A stretch of 64,000 nucleotides of DNA, taken from Rhizobium sp. SL42. GTDB lineage: Bacteria; Pseudomonadota; Alphaproteobacteria; Rhizobiales; Rhizobiaceae. Below, piece after piece: positions 55,290 to 64,000 of the stretch; within the stretch, counting starts at the first letter, position 1, and every line of letters starts with the position of its first letter. The notes under the pieces were generated by a model. That model saw only the letters and a program-made list of their open reading frames with translations, did no database searches and was not told the origin of the DNA. The stretch lies in contig NZ_CP063397.1 of NCBI RefSeq assembly GCF_021729845.1, positions 2,990,001-3,054,000 on the forward strand. Direction: 5' to 3'. The position numbers and the translations under genes are program-made.

Positions 55290-56270
55290 TCAATTGGTGC
55301 CGAAGATACCGGAGAAGGTCTTCAGGTCGTCTTCGCTGGCCTTGAGGGCCTCGCTGGCATTGATCGGCAGAACCTTGATCGTGTCGCGTGCCGGAAAGCC
55401 TTCCGGTACGGCCATGCCGTTGCGTGCTGGAATGTAGCCGAGCTTGAGGAAACCTTCCTGGCCCTTTTCAGACAGCACGTAGTCGATGAAAAGCTTGGCT
55501 GCCTCGGCATTCTTGCTGCTCGACAGGATGGCGACAGGCTCGGTGACGGCAGACACGCCTTCCTTCGGGAAGACGAACTCGACCGGCGCACCCTTGGCCT
55601 TTTCGCGCAGCGGCATGTAGTCGACGACGACGCCATAAGCCTTTTCACCAGTCGCAACCGCCTTCAACACCGCACCATTTCCACCTGATGCGGTCGTGCC
55701 ATTGGCCTGCAGTGCCTTGTAGTAGTCCCAGCCCAGAACGTCGACGCGCACCAGTGTCTGGGCATGAATGAGGGCAGCTCCGGACGTAAGCGGGCTCGGC
55801 ATGGTCACCAGGCCCTTGGCTTCCGGCTTCGCCAAGTCGCTCCACGAGGTCGGCTTCATGCCGGCCGCCGTATTGTACATGATGCCGGTGGTGATCAGCT
55901 TGGTCGAGTAGTAAGCGCCGTCGGCGTCATAGAGGCTGGCGTCATAATTGGCCGCCTCCGGCGATTTGTAGGCGAGCAGCTGGCCGGCCTGCTTCATGCG
56001 CTCGAGCGTCACGGTGTCGGCAATCAACAACACATCGGCGACCGGATTGCCGGCCTCGATCTCCGCCATCAGCTTGGCCATGATCTTCGGGGTACCGTCA
56101 CGGACCCAATCGACCTTCACGTCGGGATGCTCCGCCATGAAGCCATCGACGGTCGCCTGCGCATCTTCGTTCGGCTGGCTGGTGTAGAGCACCAGGTTAG
56201 CAGCATTGACCGAACCAGCCATCAGGCCAAGGGAAACAAGCGCGGTAAAGGCGCAAAGGAGCTTTGTCAT
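55290..56270 (-). CDS. Periplasmic binding protein, ferric-ion/AfuA-like family
   Basis: The 326-aa protein has a signal peptide (LLCAFTALVSLGLMAGSVNAAN) and the family 1 ferric-type fold: LVLYTSQPNEDAQATVDGF, ADVLLIADTVTLERMKQAG, TTGIMYNTA and AVTEPVAILSSSKNAEAAKLFIDY. It delivers the ligand to the double permease. In ferric-binding proteins a pair of adjacent Tyr in the EGxxxGIVNHYYLYR-like region binds iron; here that region reads YGVVVDYMPLREK with a single Tyr218, so the ligand may not be free iron. Others of this family carry phosphonates, thiamine or sugars phosphates. It heads the operon. Confidence 0.88.
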   Translation of the reverse strand: MTKLLCAFTALVSLGLMAGSVNAANLVLYTSQPNEDAQATVDGFMAEHPDVKVDWVRDGTPKIMAKLMAEIEAGNPVADVLLIADTVTLERMKQAGQLLAYKSPEAANYDASLYDADGAYYSTKLITTGIMYNTAAGMKPTSWSDLAKPEAKGLVTMPSPLTSGAALIHAQTLVRVDVLGWDYYKALQANGTTASGGNGAVLKAVATGEKAYGVVVDYMPLREKAKGAPVEFVFPKEGVSAVTEPVAILSSSKNAEAAKLFIDYVLSEKGQEGFLKLGYIPARNGMAVPEGFPARDTIKVLPINASEALKASEDDLKTFSGIFGTN

Positions 56271-56486
56271 CCGGGTATCCTCGTTGCATCAAGTCACCGC
56301 TCCTTAGTGGTTCCCTTTGACAGGTGGATGACAGCAGCGACGCCTGCCGGCTGCATCCCCGGCGCCGCACTTCAACACTCAATGAACTATTGTTGGGTAA
56401 GCTACGGCAAAGTCTCCCATCCAAGGATTGCAGCCACAGGCAAATGCTGCGATCTGGAACCGAAATTTCACGGGAAAATCAGTATC

Positions 56487-58388
56487 ATGAAGACAGGCAG
56501 CCATTGGCGCGCACGCTTGCGGTATGAGTTCGACAAGAGCATGGCGGCTGGCGCGATAGCGCTCATGGGCTGGCTGGCATTGATATCCCTGATTGTCATC
56601 GTGATCGCAGGCATCTTCCTTGCCCTCACCGGCATTGCACCGGAAGGCGGCGAACCGGTGAGCTTCATCGAAGCGGCATGGGAATCGCTGATGCGCACCA
56701 TGGACGCCGGAACCATGGGCGGCGATGTCGGCTGGTCCTTCCGTATGGTCTCGCTCGCCGTGACCATCGCCGGCATCTTCGTCTTCTCCGCCCTCATCGG
56801 CGTCATCAGCTCCGGTCTGGAAAACAAGCTCGATGAGTTGCGAAAGGGCCGCTCGCGGGTATTGGAGGCAGATCACACCATCATTCTCAACTGGTCTCCC
56901 TCAATCTTCGATATCATCAGCGAACTGGTGATCGCCAACCAGAGCCGCCGCAATCCGCGCATCGTCATCATGGCCCACAAGGACAAGGTGGAGATGGAAG
57001 ACGAGATCGCCACCAAGGTCGATGACCTGAAGAACACCAGGATCATCTGCCGCAGCGGCGATCCGACGGATCTCTATGACCTGGACATCGTCAATGCCCA
57101 GACATCCCGCTCGATCATCGTGCTGTCGCCGGAAGACGACGATGCCGATTCCCGCGTGATCAAATCCGTACTGGCCCTGGTCAACGATCCGAAGCGCCGC
57201 GCCGCGCCCTACATGATCGCAGCCGAGATCCGTAACGCCGCCAACGCAGAAGTCGCCCGTATTGTCGGCGGCGGCGAGATGCAGCTCATCCTCGCCGACG
57301 ACCTGATTTCGCGGATCGTGGTCCACACCAGCCGCCAGTCCGGGCTGTCGGCGGTCTATTCCGAACTGCTCGATTTCGACGGATGTGAGATTTACACCCT
57401 TGAACAGCCGGAGCTGACCGGCAAGCCTTTTGGCACTGCAGTGATGAGCTATCAGGCAAGCACGCTGATCGGCATCTGCGACAACACTGGCGCGGTTCAC
57501 CTCAATCCGCCGCCGAACCGCGTATTCGAGGCCGGTGAAAAGGCCATCATCATTTCCGAGGACGACGCCTCGATCAAACTGGACGCAGGCAAGACGACCG
57601 TCGCGCAGAGCCTGATCCTACCGCCGGTCGCCCGCGAAAAGCAGGCTGAACGCACCCTGATCCTTGGCTGGAATCGCCGAGGCCCGATCATCGCCACCGA
57701 GCTTTCACGCTATGTGGCGCCCGGATCTCATCTCACGATCGCAGCTGAAACACCCGGTTTCGTCGATGAGGTATCCGCGCTGCAAATCGATCGCGACATC
57801 ATGACGGTCGATGCCAGATCGATCGACACCAGCCATCGCGGCACCTTGAACGAGTTGGATATCCCGTCATACGACCATGTCCTGGTCCTCGGCTACAGCG
57901 ACACGATGGCTGCCCAGACTGCAGACACCCACACGCTGATCACCCTGCTTCAACTGCGCCAGATTGCAGAGAGCGCCGGAAAACACATCAGCGTCGTCAG
58001 CGAAATGATCGACATCCGCAATCGCCAACTGGCGGAAGTGACCCGAGCCGATGACTTCGTCGTCAGCAACAAGCTGGTCAGCCTTATGCTCGCCCAGGCG
58101 TCGGAGAATGCCTATATGGCCGCGATCTTCGGCGAATTGCTGGATGAAAAAGGCTCGGAGATCTACATGCGACCGATCTCGGACTACGTATCGATCGACA
58201 AGCCTGTCAATTTCTACACCGTCACGCTCTCGGCTCTTCGCCGTGGAGAAATTGCCATCGGCTATCGCAAGCAGAACGAGTCTGCCGCCGATCCGCGTCG
58301 CCTCGGCGGCGTGGTGGTCAATCCACAAAAGGGGCAGATGATGCATTTCAGTCAGGACGACATGGTGATTGTCCTCGCAGCCGACTGA
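56487..58388 (+). CDS. CASTOR/POLLUX-type ion channel with RCK domains
   Basis: The 633-aa protein resembles the bacterial relatives of the plant nuclear channels CASTOR and POLLUX. It has two N-terminal membrane helices (AIALMGWLALISLIVIVIAG near residues 25-45, and SLAVTIAGIFVFSALIGVI near 88-106) with a pore segment between (EAAWESLMRTMDAGTMGG), then long cytosolic RCK-type Rossmann domains (ADHTIILNWSPSIFDIISEL, LSPEDDDADSRVIKS, and a second half starting ERTLILGWNRRGPIIATELS). It should be a ligand-gated cation channel of the K+ channel fold. The ATG at 56487 starts just before the first helix. It is a single gene, divergent from the binding-protein gene. Confidence 0.88.
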   Translation: MKTGSHWRARLRYEFDKSMAAGAIALMGWLALISLIVIVIAGIFLALTGIAPEGGEPVSFIEAAWESLMRTMDAGTMGGDVGWSFRMVSLAVTIAGIFVFSALIGVISSGLENKLDELRKGRSRVLEADHTIILNWSPSIFDIISELVIANQSRRNPRIVIMAHKDKVEMEDEIATKVDDLKNTRIICRSGDPTDLYDLDIVNAQTSRSIIVLSPEDDDADSRVIKSVLALVNDPKRRAAPYMIAAEIRNAANAEVARIVGGGEMQLILADDLISRIVVHTSRQSGLSAVYSELLDFDGCEIYTLEQPELTGKPFGTAVMSYQASTLIGICDNTGAVHLNPPPNRVFEAGEKAIIISEDDASIKLDAGKTTVAQSLILPPVAREKQAERTLILGWNRRGPIIATELSRYVAPGSHLTIAAETPGFVDEVSALQIDRDIMTVDARSIDTSHRGTLNELDIPSYDHVLVLGYSDTMAAQTADTHTLITLLQLRQIAESAGKHISVVSEMIDIRNRQLAEVTRADDFVVSNKLVSLMLAQASENAYMAAIFGELLDEKGSEIYMRPISDYVSIDKPVNFYTVTLSALRRGEIAIGYRKQNESAADPRRLGGVVVNPQKGQMMHFSQDDMVIVLAAD

Positions 58389-58405
58389 CGCAATTCGAGA
58401 GGTGA

Positions 58406-58450
58406 TGCAAAAGGCCCGGATGCAGAAACAACTGCTCCGGGCCTTTTGCA
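58406..58450. terminator. Strong bidirectional terminator
   Basis: TGCAAAAGGCCCGG pairs perfectly over 14 bp with its complement at 58437-58450, with a 17-nt loop that can form a further GCAG/CTGC pair. The built-in AAAA and TTTT arms serve both the channel gene and the convergent aminotransferase gene. Confidence 0.85.
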
Positions 58451-58466
58451 TGCATGGACGGGCTGA

Positions 58467-59720
58467 TCACGCAGCCTTGGCCAACACGCCGCCGACAAGG
58501 CGACCAAGCCGCTTGATGCCCTCATCGATCATCTGCTCGTTGGCACAGGAGAAAGAGAGACGGAGCGTGTTGGTACCGGAGCGATCGGCAAAGAAAGCCT
58601 GCCCCGGAACAAAGGCGACCTTTTCGGTCTGCACGGAAAGCGCCAGCAATTCGGCACCATCCATTCCTTCCGGCAAGGTAACCCAGACGAACATGCCACC
58701 TTCGGGCCGGGTCCAGCGCGTGCCCGCCGGCATGTACTGGTCAAGTGCCGCCAGCATGGCGTCACGCCGTGCGCTATAGGCCCGCCTGATCTTGGCGACC
58801 TGCGCGTCGAAATGGCGTTCGGCGACATGGGTGATGGCGATCTGGTTAATCGATGACGAATGCAGGTCCGCAGCCTGCTTCATCAGGACAAGCTTGCGGA
58901 TGACGGCCGTCGACGCTACCACAAAGCCGACGCGCAATCCGGGTGCGAGCGTCTTGGAGAAGCTGCCGCAATAGATCGTCCGCGAATTTTCGATCGAGCC
59001 GCTGCGTTCGATGTCGAGCGCCAGGATTGGCGTCACCGCCTCGCCGTCATAACGCAGATGCTGATAGGCAGCATCCTCTATGACCGCAATATCCAACTCA
59101 TCGGCCAGAGCCAGCAAACGCTTGCGGTTTTCAAGCGAAACCGTCTCGCCGGTCGGATTGGAAAAGTCCGAAGACAGATAGGCGAATTTCACCGAGCCAC
59201 CATTGGTTTCGGCCGCTGCCGTGTAGCTTCCCGGCGTCCTGTTGCCAAGGCTCAGCTGGTCGTACATCGGTTCATAGGCATTGAACGCCTGCAGGGCGCC
59301 CAGGTATGTCGGCCAATTGACCAGTGCCGTGTCGCGCGGCGACAGGAACAGTTTGCCGAGATAGTCCAGCGCCTGCTGCGAGCCGGAGGTGATGAAGATA
59401 TTGTCGATACTGCACTCGATGCCGAGCCGGGTCATGTCCGCCTGCAGCCATTCGCGCAGCGGCCTGTAGCCCTCCGAAACCGAATACTGCAGGGCGGCAC
59501 CCGCCTGTCCACCAGTGAAAATCTCGGCATAGGCATCCTTGAACGCCTCATCCGGAAACAGCGCCGGGTCCGGAATACCGCCGGCAAACGAAATGATCTC
59601 AGGCTGGTCCAGAAGCTTCAGCAGCTCACGGATTTCCGACGCGCGCATACGCGACGAGCGCGTAGCGAAAATATGGTCCCAATCAAGCACGGGCGTTTCC
59701 TCGGATGTTCTTTTTGACAT
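58467..59720 (-). CDS. PLP-dependent aminotransferase (class I/II, 2-aminoadipate type)
   Basis: The 417-aa protein is a fold-type I aminotransferase. It has SFAGGIPDPALFP near the N-terminus, ITSGSQQALDYLGKLF, SDFSNPTGETVSLENRKRLLALA, the Schiff-base Lys in CGSFSKTLAPGLRVG and the substrate carboxylate Arg in LRLSFS. This subgroup includes LysN-type 2-aminoadipate transaminases and other enzymes of broad range; its amino acid is not known. ATG 59720 is chosen; another ATG at 59741 would add seven residues. It is free of a DNA-binding domain, so it is not a MocR regulator. Confidence 0.9.
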   Translation of the reverse strand: MSKRTSEETPVLDWDHIFATRSSRMRASEIRELLKLLDQPEIISFAGGIPDPALFPDEAFKDAYAEIFTGGQAGAALQYSVSEGYRPLREWLQADMTRLGIECSIDNIFITSGSQQALDYLGKLFLSPRDTALVNWPTYLGALQAFNAYEPMYDQLSLGNRTPGSYTAAAETNGGSVKFAYLSSDFSNPTGETVSLENRKRLLALADELDIAVIEDAAYQHLRYDGEAVTPILALDIERSGSIENSRTIYCGSFSKTLAPGLRVGFVVASTAVIRKLVLMKQAADLHSSSINQIAITHVAERHFDAQVAKIRRAYSARRDAMLAALDQYMPAGTRWTRPEGGMFVWVTLPEGMDGAELLALSVQTEKVAFVPGQAFFADRSGTNTLRLSFSCANEQMIDEGIKRLGRLVGGVLAKAA

Positions 59721-59861
59721 CCCACGAGACCATGAAAACATAGATATGTCAACAATACTGACCTATTATGCAATTGACCAATCAAACTATTGAAAAGAAT
59801 GAAACTATTAGAAAAACGAGAGCGAAATCGATCGCGCCTTCGATGGCAAATACGCACGAAA

Positions 59862-59900
59862 ACAGATCCCGGAAGCAGCGACAGCGCCTCCGGGATCTGT
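59862..59900 (-). terminator. Terminator of the soluble chemoreceptor gene
   Basis: ACAGATCCCGGA pairs with TCCGGGATCTGT over 12 bp, with a 15-nt loop, 40 bp after the chemoreceptor stop. The minus-strand tail starts TTTCG. Confidence 0.75.
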
Positions 59901-59939
59901 GGTCGTGTAAATATTGGCAGCGTGCCTGAAACGCCGGCA

Positions 59940-61616
59940 TCAGGCCGCGTACAACCCTCTTTGTTGCGGCACGGATACTGCCGTCTTGAACTGCTGGACC
60001 AGCTGGAACAGCCCGTTGACATCGCGCGACAGCGAGTGCGCGGCGGCCGACGTTTCCTCGACCATTGCGGCATTCTGCTGGGTTGATTGATCGATCTGGT
60101 TCACCGAACTGTTGATGTCCTTCAGCGATCCGGACTGCTCTTCGGATGCCTCGATGATCGCGCGGATATTGATGGTGATGTCCTCGACCTGGCTGGCGAT
60201 CTGCTCAAGCGACAAACCCGTCTGTCCGACAAGATCTACGCCGCGGCTCACCTGCGCCGCCGAGGTGCTGATCAACTGGCGGATCTCCTTGGCGGCACTG
60301 CCCGATCGTTGCGCAAGTTCACGCACTTCCTGCGCCACCACCGCAAAGCCCTTGCCCGCTTCCCCTGCCCTTGCCGCCTCGACACCGGCGTTCAACGCCA
60401 GAAGATTTGTCTGGAAGGCGATTTCGTCGATCACGCCGAGAATGCTGGAAATCTGTTTCGACGACTGCTCGATCTCGCTCATGGCGCCGACCGCGTCGCG
60501 GACCACCGCTCCAGACTTTTCCGCATTGGCACGGGTCTGCTCGACCAGTTTCCCGACATTGGTCGCCCGCTTGGCAGACTCCATCACGGTGGTGGTGATT
60601 TCCTCAAGTGCCGCGGCCGATTCCTCGACCGAAGCCGCCTGCACTTCGGTGCGGCGCGCGAGCTGATTGGCCGCGTCGGAGATCTCCCCGGTGCTCGATG
60701 CAATCGATCGAGCATTGGTCGTGACGGTGGAAATCGTCTGCTTCAAGCGCGTCAGAGCTTCATTGAAGTCACTGCGAACCTTTTCCATGGTCGGCACGAA
60801 AGGACGGTCCAGGCTGCAGGTCAGATCGCCGTCCGCCAGTCCACTGAGCGAACCGGCCAATTGCGCGATTGCGTCCATCCGTGACGAGACATCCGTAGCG
60901 AACTTGATGACCTTGTAGACTTTGCCGGAGGAATCGAACACCGGATTGTAGCTCGCCTGGATCCACACATCCCGTCCATCCTTGGCCACACGGCGAAACT
61001 CGTCGGAGAAGATTTCGCCGGCGGACAGCCTGCCCCAGAATGCCTGGTAGTCATCGGATTTGACATAGGCCGGATCACAAAACATCCGGTGATGTTTGCC
61101 GACAATTTCCCCAAGGCTATAGCCGAGGCCTTTGCAGAAATTCTCGTTGGCCGTCAGGATGGTACCGTCCGGTTGGAATTCAATGACTGCCTGCGATGCT
61201 GACAAAGCCTTGAGCTTGGCGTCATCTTCCAGCGCGCGGATCTTGGCTGCAGTGATATCGGTGGCGTATTTCACCACCTTGTAGGGTTTGCCACCCTTCA
61301 TCAGGGGATTGTAGGACGCTTCGATCCAGATTTCGCGCCCCCCCTTTGCGATGCGGCGATACTGCCGGCGATCGAATTTCCCGCTGCGCAATTGCTGCCA
61401 GAAAGAAGCGTATTCGGACGAGGCCGCCTCCACCGGATCGACAAACATCCGGTGATGTTTGCCCTGGATCTCGGACAGCGCATAGCCGACCGCCATGCAG
61501 AAGTTTTCATTGGCTGTCAGAATGATGCCGTCCAGATCGAACTCGATTACTGCCTGCGAGCGCCTCAAGGCCTCGGATTCAGCCCGGGAGTCCCTCATGA
61601 ATCTCAAAATAGGCAT
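59940..61616 (-). CDS. Soluble PAS-PAS methyl-accepting chemotaxis protein
   Basis: The 558-aa receptor has no membrane helix. Two PAS domains (about residues 12-120 and 135-245) share the repeated pieces SQAVIEF, GxILTANENFC and GKHHRMF, which suggests internal duplication. A short HAMP-like linker and a signalling domain follow, with the tip [22 protein letters not shown] domains of this kind often bind heme or FAD, so an oxygen, redox or energy signal inside the cell is likely but not proven. Start ATG 61616 has GGGGGAAG 4 bp upstream. The upstream extension has no homology. Confidence 0.92.
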   Translation of the reverse strand: MPILRFMRDSRAESEALRRSQAVIEFDLDGIILTANENFCMAVGYALSEIQGKHHRMFVDPVEAASSEYASFWQQLRSGKFDRRQYRRIAKGGREIWIEASYNPLMKGGKPYKVVKYATDITAAKIRALEDDAKLKALSASQAVIEFQPDGTILTANENFCKGLGYSLGEIVGKHHRMFCDPAYVKSDDYQAFWGRLSAGEIFSDEFRRVAKDGRDVWIQASYNPVFDSSGKVYKVIKFATDVSSRMDAIAQLAGSLSGLADGDLTCSLDRPFVPTMEKVRSDFNEALTRLKQTISTVTTNARSIASSTGEISDAANQLARRTEVQAASVEESAAALEEITTTVMESAKRATNVGKLVEQTRANAEKSGAVVRDAVGAMSEIEQSSKQISSILGVIDEIAFQTNLLALNAGVEAARAGEAGKGFAVVAQEVRELAQRSGSAAKEIRQLISTSAAQVSRGVDLVGQTGLSLEQIASQVEDITINIRAIIEASEEQSGSLKDINSSVNQIDQSTQQNAAMVEETSAAAHSLSRDVNGLFQLVQQFKTAVSVPQQRGLYAA

Positions 61617-61979
61617 GCAACTTCCCCCATGCATCCAACCGATGCTAATGGCGAAACACCCACGGTTCGCACACCGATAAAGTGTATGAACATTAGTATA
61701 CAAACTCCTAATATTCTTGAGAGCGGGTCCAATTCAGGCAAATATTTTAGAGATACGTTATTCACACCCAGGCAATCGCCGACCTCACCCCGCCGTCACC
61801 AGGCTCCACACAGAAAACCCCGCAACAAAAGGATTCCCCTTGCTCTGATTGAACAAAAGTCAATTTTTCGAGCAAAAGACCACTGCATATTCGACAACAA
61901 AAAAACCGGGAGCCTTGTGGCCCCCGGCTGAAAATCCAGCGATTTGCTGGGACGGACATTGCCCGTCGAAACGCTCGGA
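61617..61979. other. Intergenic region between the soluble chemoreceptor gene and ilvC
   Basis: This 363-bp gap contains the ilvC terminator (61906-61927) at its right part, the A/T-rich zone 61680-61760 that probably holds the chemoreceptor promoter, and nothing else I can support. Confidence 0.5.
61906..61927 (-). terminator. Terminator of ilvC
   Basis: CCGGG with CCCGG, extended by CC/GG around a small internal loop. On the minus strand the hairpin is followed by a run of T residues (complement of AAAAAAA before 61905). It begins 52 bp after the ilvC stop. Confidence 0.8.
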
Positions 61980-63712
<1,733 letters not shown>

Positions 63713-63724
63713 GACGGCCTCCGA

Positions 63725-63738
63725 GTACCGTACGGTAC
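63725..63738. promoter_or_regulatory. 14-bp palindrome, probable TetR operator
   Basis: GTACCGTACGGTAC is a perfect palindrome 11 bp downstream of the -10 element of the tetR promoter and 12 bp upstream of the tetR ATG, covering the likely transcription start. Confidence 0.75.
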
Positions 63739-63749
63739 GGTTCTTGCTC

Positions 63750-63778
63750 CTTATGAGCCCGGACACGCTGCAGGTCAA
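63750..63778 (-). promoter_or_regulatory. Sigma-70 promoter of tetR-ilvC
   Basis: On the minus strand TTGACC (63773-63778), a 17-bp spacer and CATAAG (63750-63755). Distance to the tetR ATG is about 40 bp. Confidence 0.7.
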
Positions 63779-64000
63779 GTGCCGCAATGATATTTTTCTA
63801 AGCAATCTCGCCCTGAATGATGCAAATGTTTTGAGCATCCGCACTTGCCCCTATCATACTGAATCTGCCTTCTGGTGGCAGGGCGCGCACTCTTCGTGCG
63901 TCGTCACAAATAGGTGAATGAAGCAAGAATAATTATTGTACCTTATATCTATATTTCGGTTTGGTGGCTTTATAAGCCATTGTTAGTAATATGTTTATTT
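63779..64000. other. A/T-rich right end, no supported gene
   Basis: No ORF with a start signal or family resemblance is visible. The last 80 bases are A/T-rich, unlike the rest of the window, and may belong to a promoter of a gene outside the window. Confidence 0.4.

Noticed and set aside
55764..56486. Upstream extension of the CASTOR/POLLUX-like frame
   Set aside because: It lies opposite the binding-protein gene; the membrane helix and homology begin after ATG 56487.

Overview
This window looks like an ordinary stretch of chromosome from an alphaproteobacterium of the Rhizobiaceae (Rhizobium/Agrobacterium/Neorhizobium type). That placement is an inference. It rests on high-GC coding sequence, the gor / DUF2059 / rpiA / gph neighbourhood, an Usg-family protein, the MoaA sequence with its TTG start, divergent cobT and cobS, HmuTUV with HutX- and IsdG-like heme proteins, and many diguanylate cyclase and chemotaxis genes. 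I see 60 protein genes and one tRNA-Lys(CTT). There is no insertion sequence, prophage, CRISPR array or genomic island.

Layout. 0-6.2 kb: a tiny membrane ORF, glutathione reductase, a DUF2059 protein with rpiA, gph and a large L,D-transpeptidase. 6.6-11.5 kb: fumC, a ribbon-helix-helix antitoxin-like protein, a class I [4Fe-4S] fumarase and a diguanylate cyclase. 11.5-14 kb: a PPOX-type flavoprotein, an alpha/beta hydrolase divergent from a MarR regulator (perfect 16-bp palindrome between them) and a DUF971 protein. 14.1-20.2 kb: molybdenum-cofactor genes moaA, mobA and mobB, with a chemoreceptor and an EamA transporter between them. 20.2-25.5 kb: a giant Ala/Glu/Gln-rich OmpA-family protein and an amino-acid ABC transporter that lacks an ATPase gene. 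25.6-32.9 kb: Usg, DUF2270, a TPR-methyltransferase, an unknown 534-aa membrane protein, a 3-hydroxyisobutyrate-dehydrogenase-like enzyme, and DNA repair or nuclease genes around an Lrp regulator. 32.9-37.8 kb: a membrane histidine kinase, dgkA, cobT divergent from cobS, DUF1289 and a membrane aspartyl protease. 37.8-45 kb: an ABC-2 exporter, two related tandem-receiver proteins (one with GGDEF), a small secreted protein and a large MscS channel. 45.1-49 kb: a heme module (HutX, IsdG-like oxygenase, HmuTUV). 49-52.4 kb: two DnaA boxes, tRNA-Lys, and PhzF, NUDIX and EEP enzymes. 52.6-58.4 kb: a Fbp-type ABC transporter and a CASTOR/POLLUX-type channel. 58.5-64 kb: a PLP aminotransferase, a soluble PAS-PAS chemoreceptor, and ilvC behind a TetR regulator with a clear promoter and operator.

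How the genes work together. Clear modules are cofactor synthesis (Moco; the lower-ligand and final steps of cobalamin), heme uptake and use, redox and central carbon metabolism (gor, rpiA, two fumarases, ilvC), and signalling (two diguanylate cyclases, two chemoreceptors, one histidine kinase, MarR, Lrp and TetR regulators). I did not find a convincing new multi-gene system. The items most worth a second look are the unknown 534-aa membrane protein, the twin-receiver pair in which one receiver has lost its phospho-acceptor Asp, the OmpA protein with long Ala/Gln and Asn-rich repeats, the CASTOR/POLLUX channel, the tandem DnaA boxes beside tRNA-Lys, and the tetR-ilvC arrangement.
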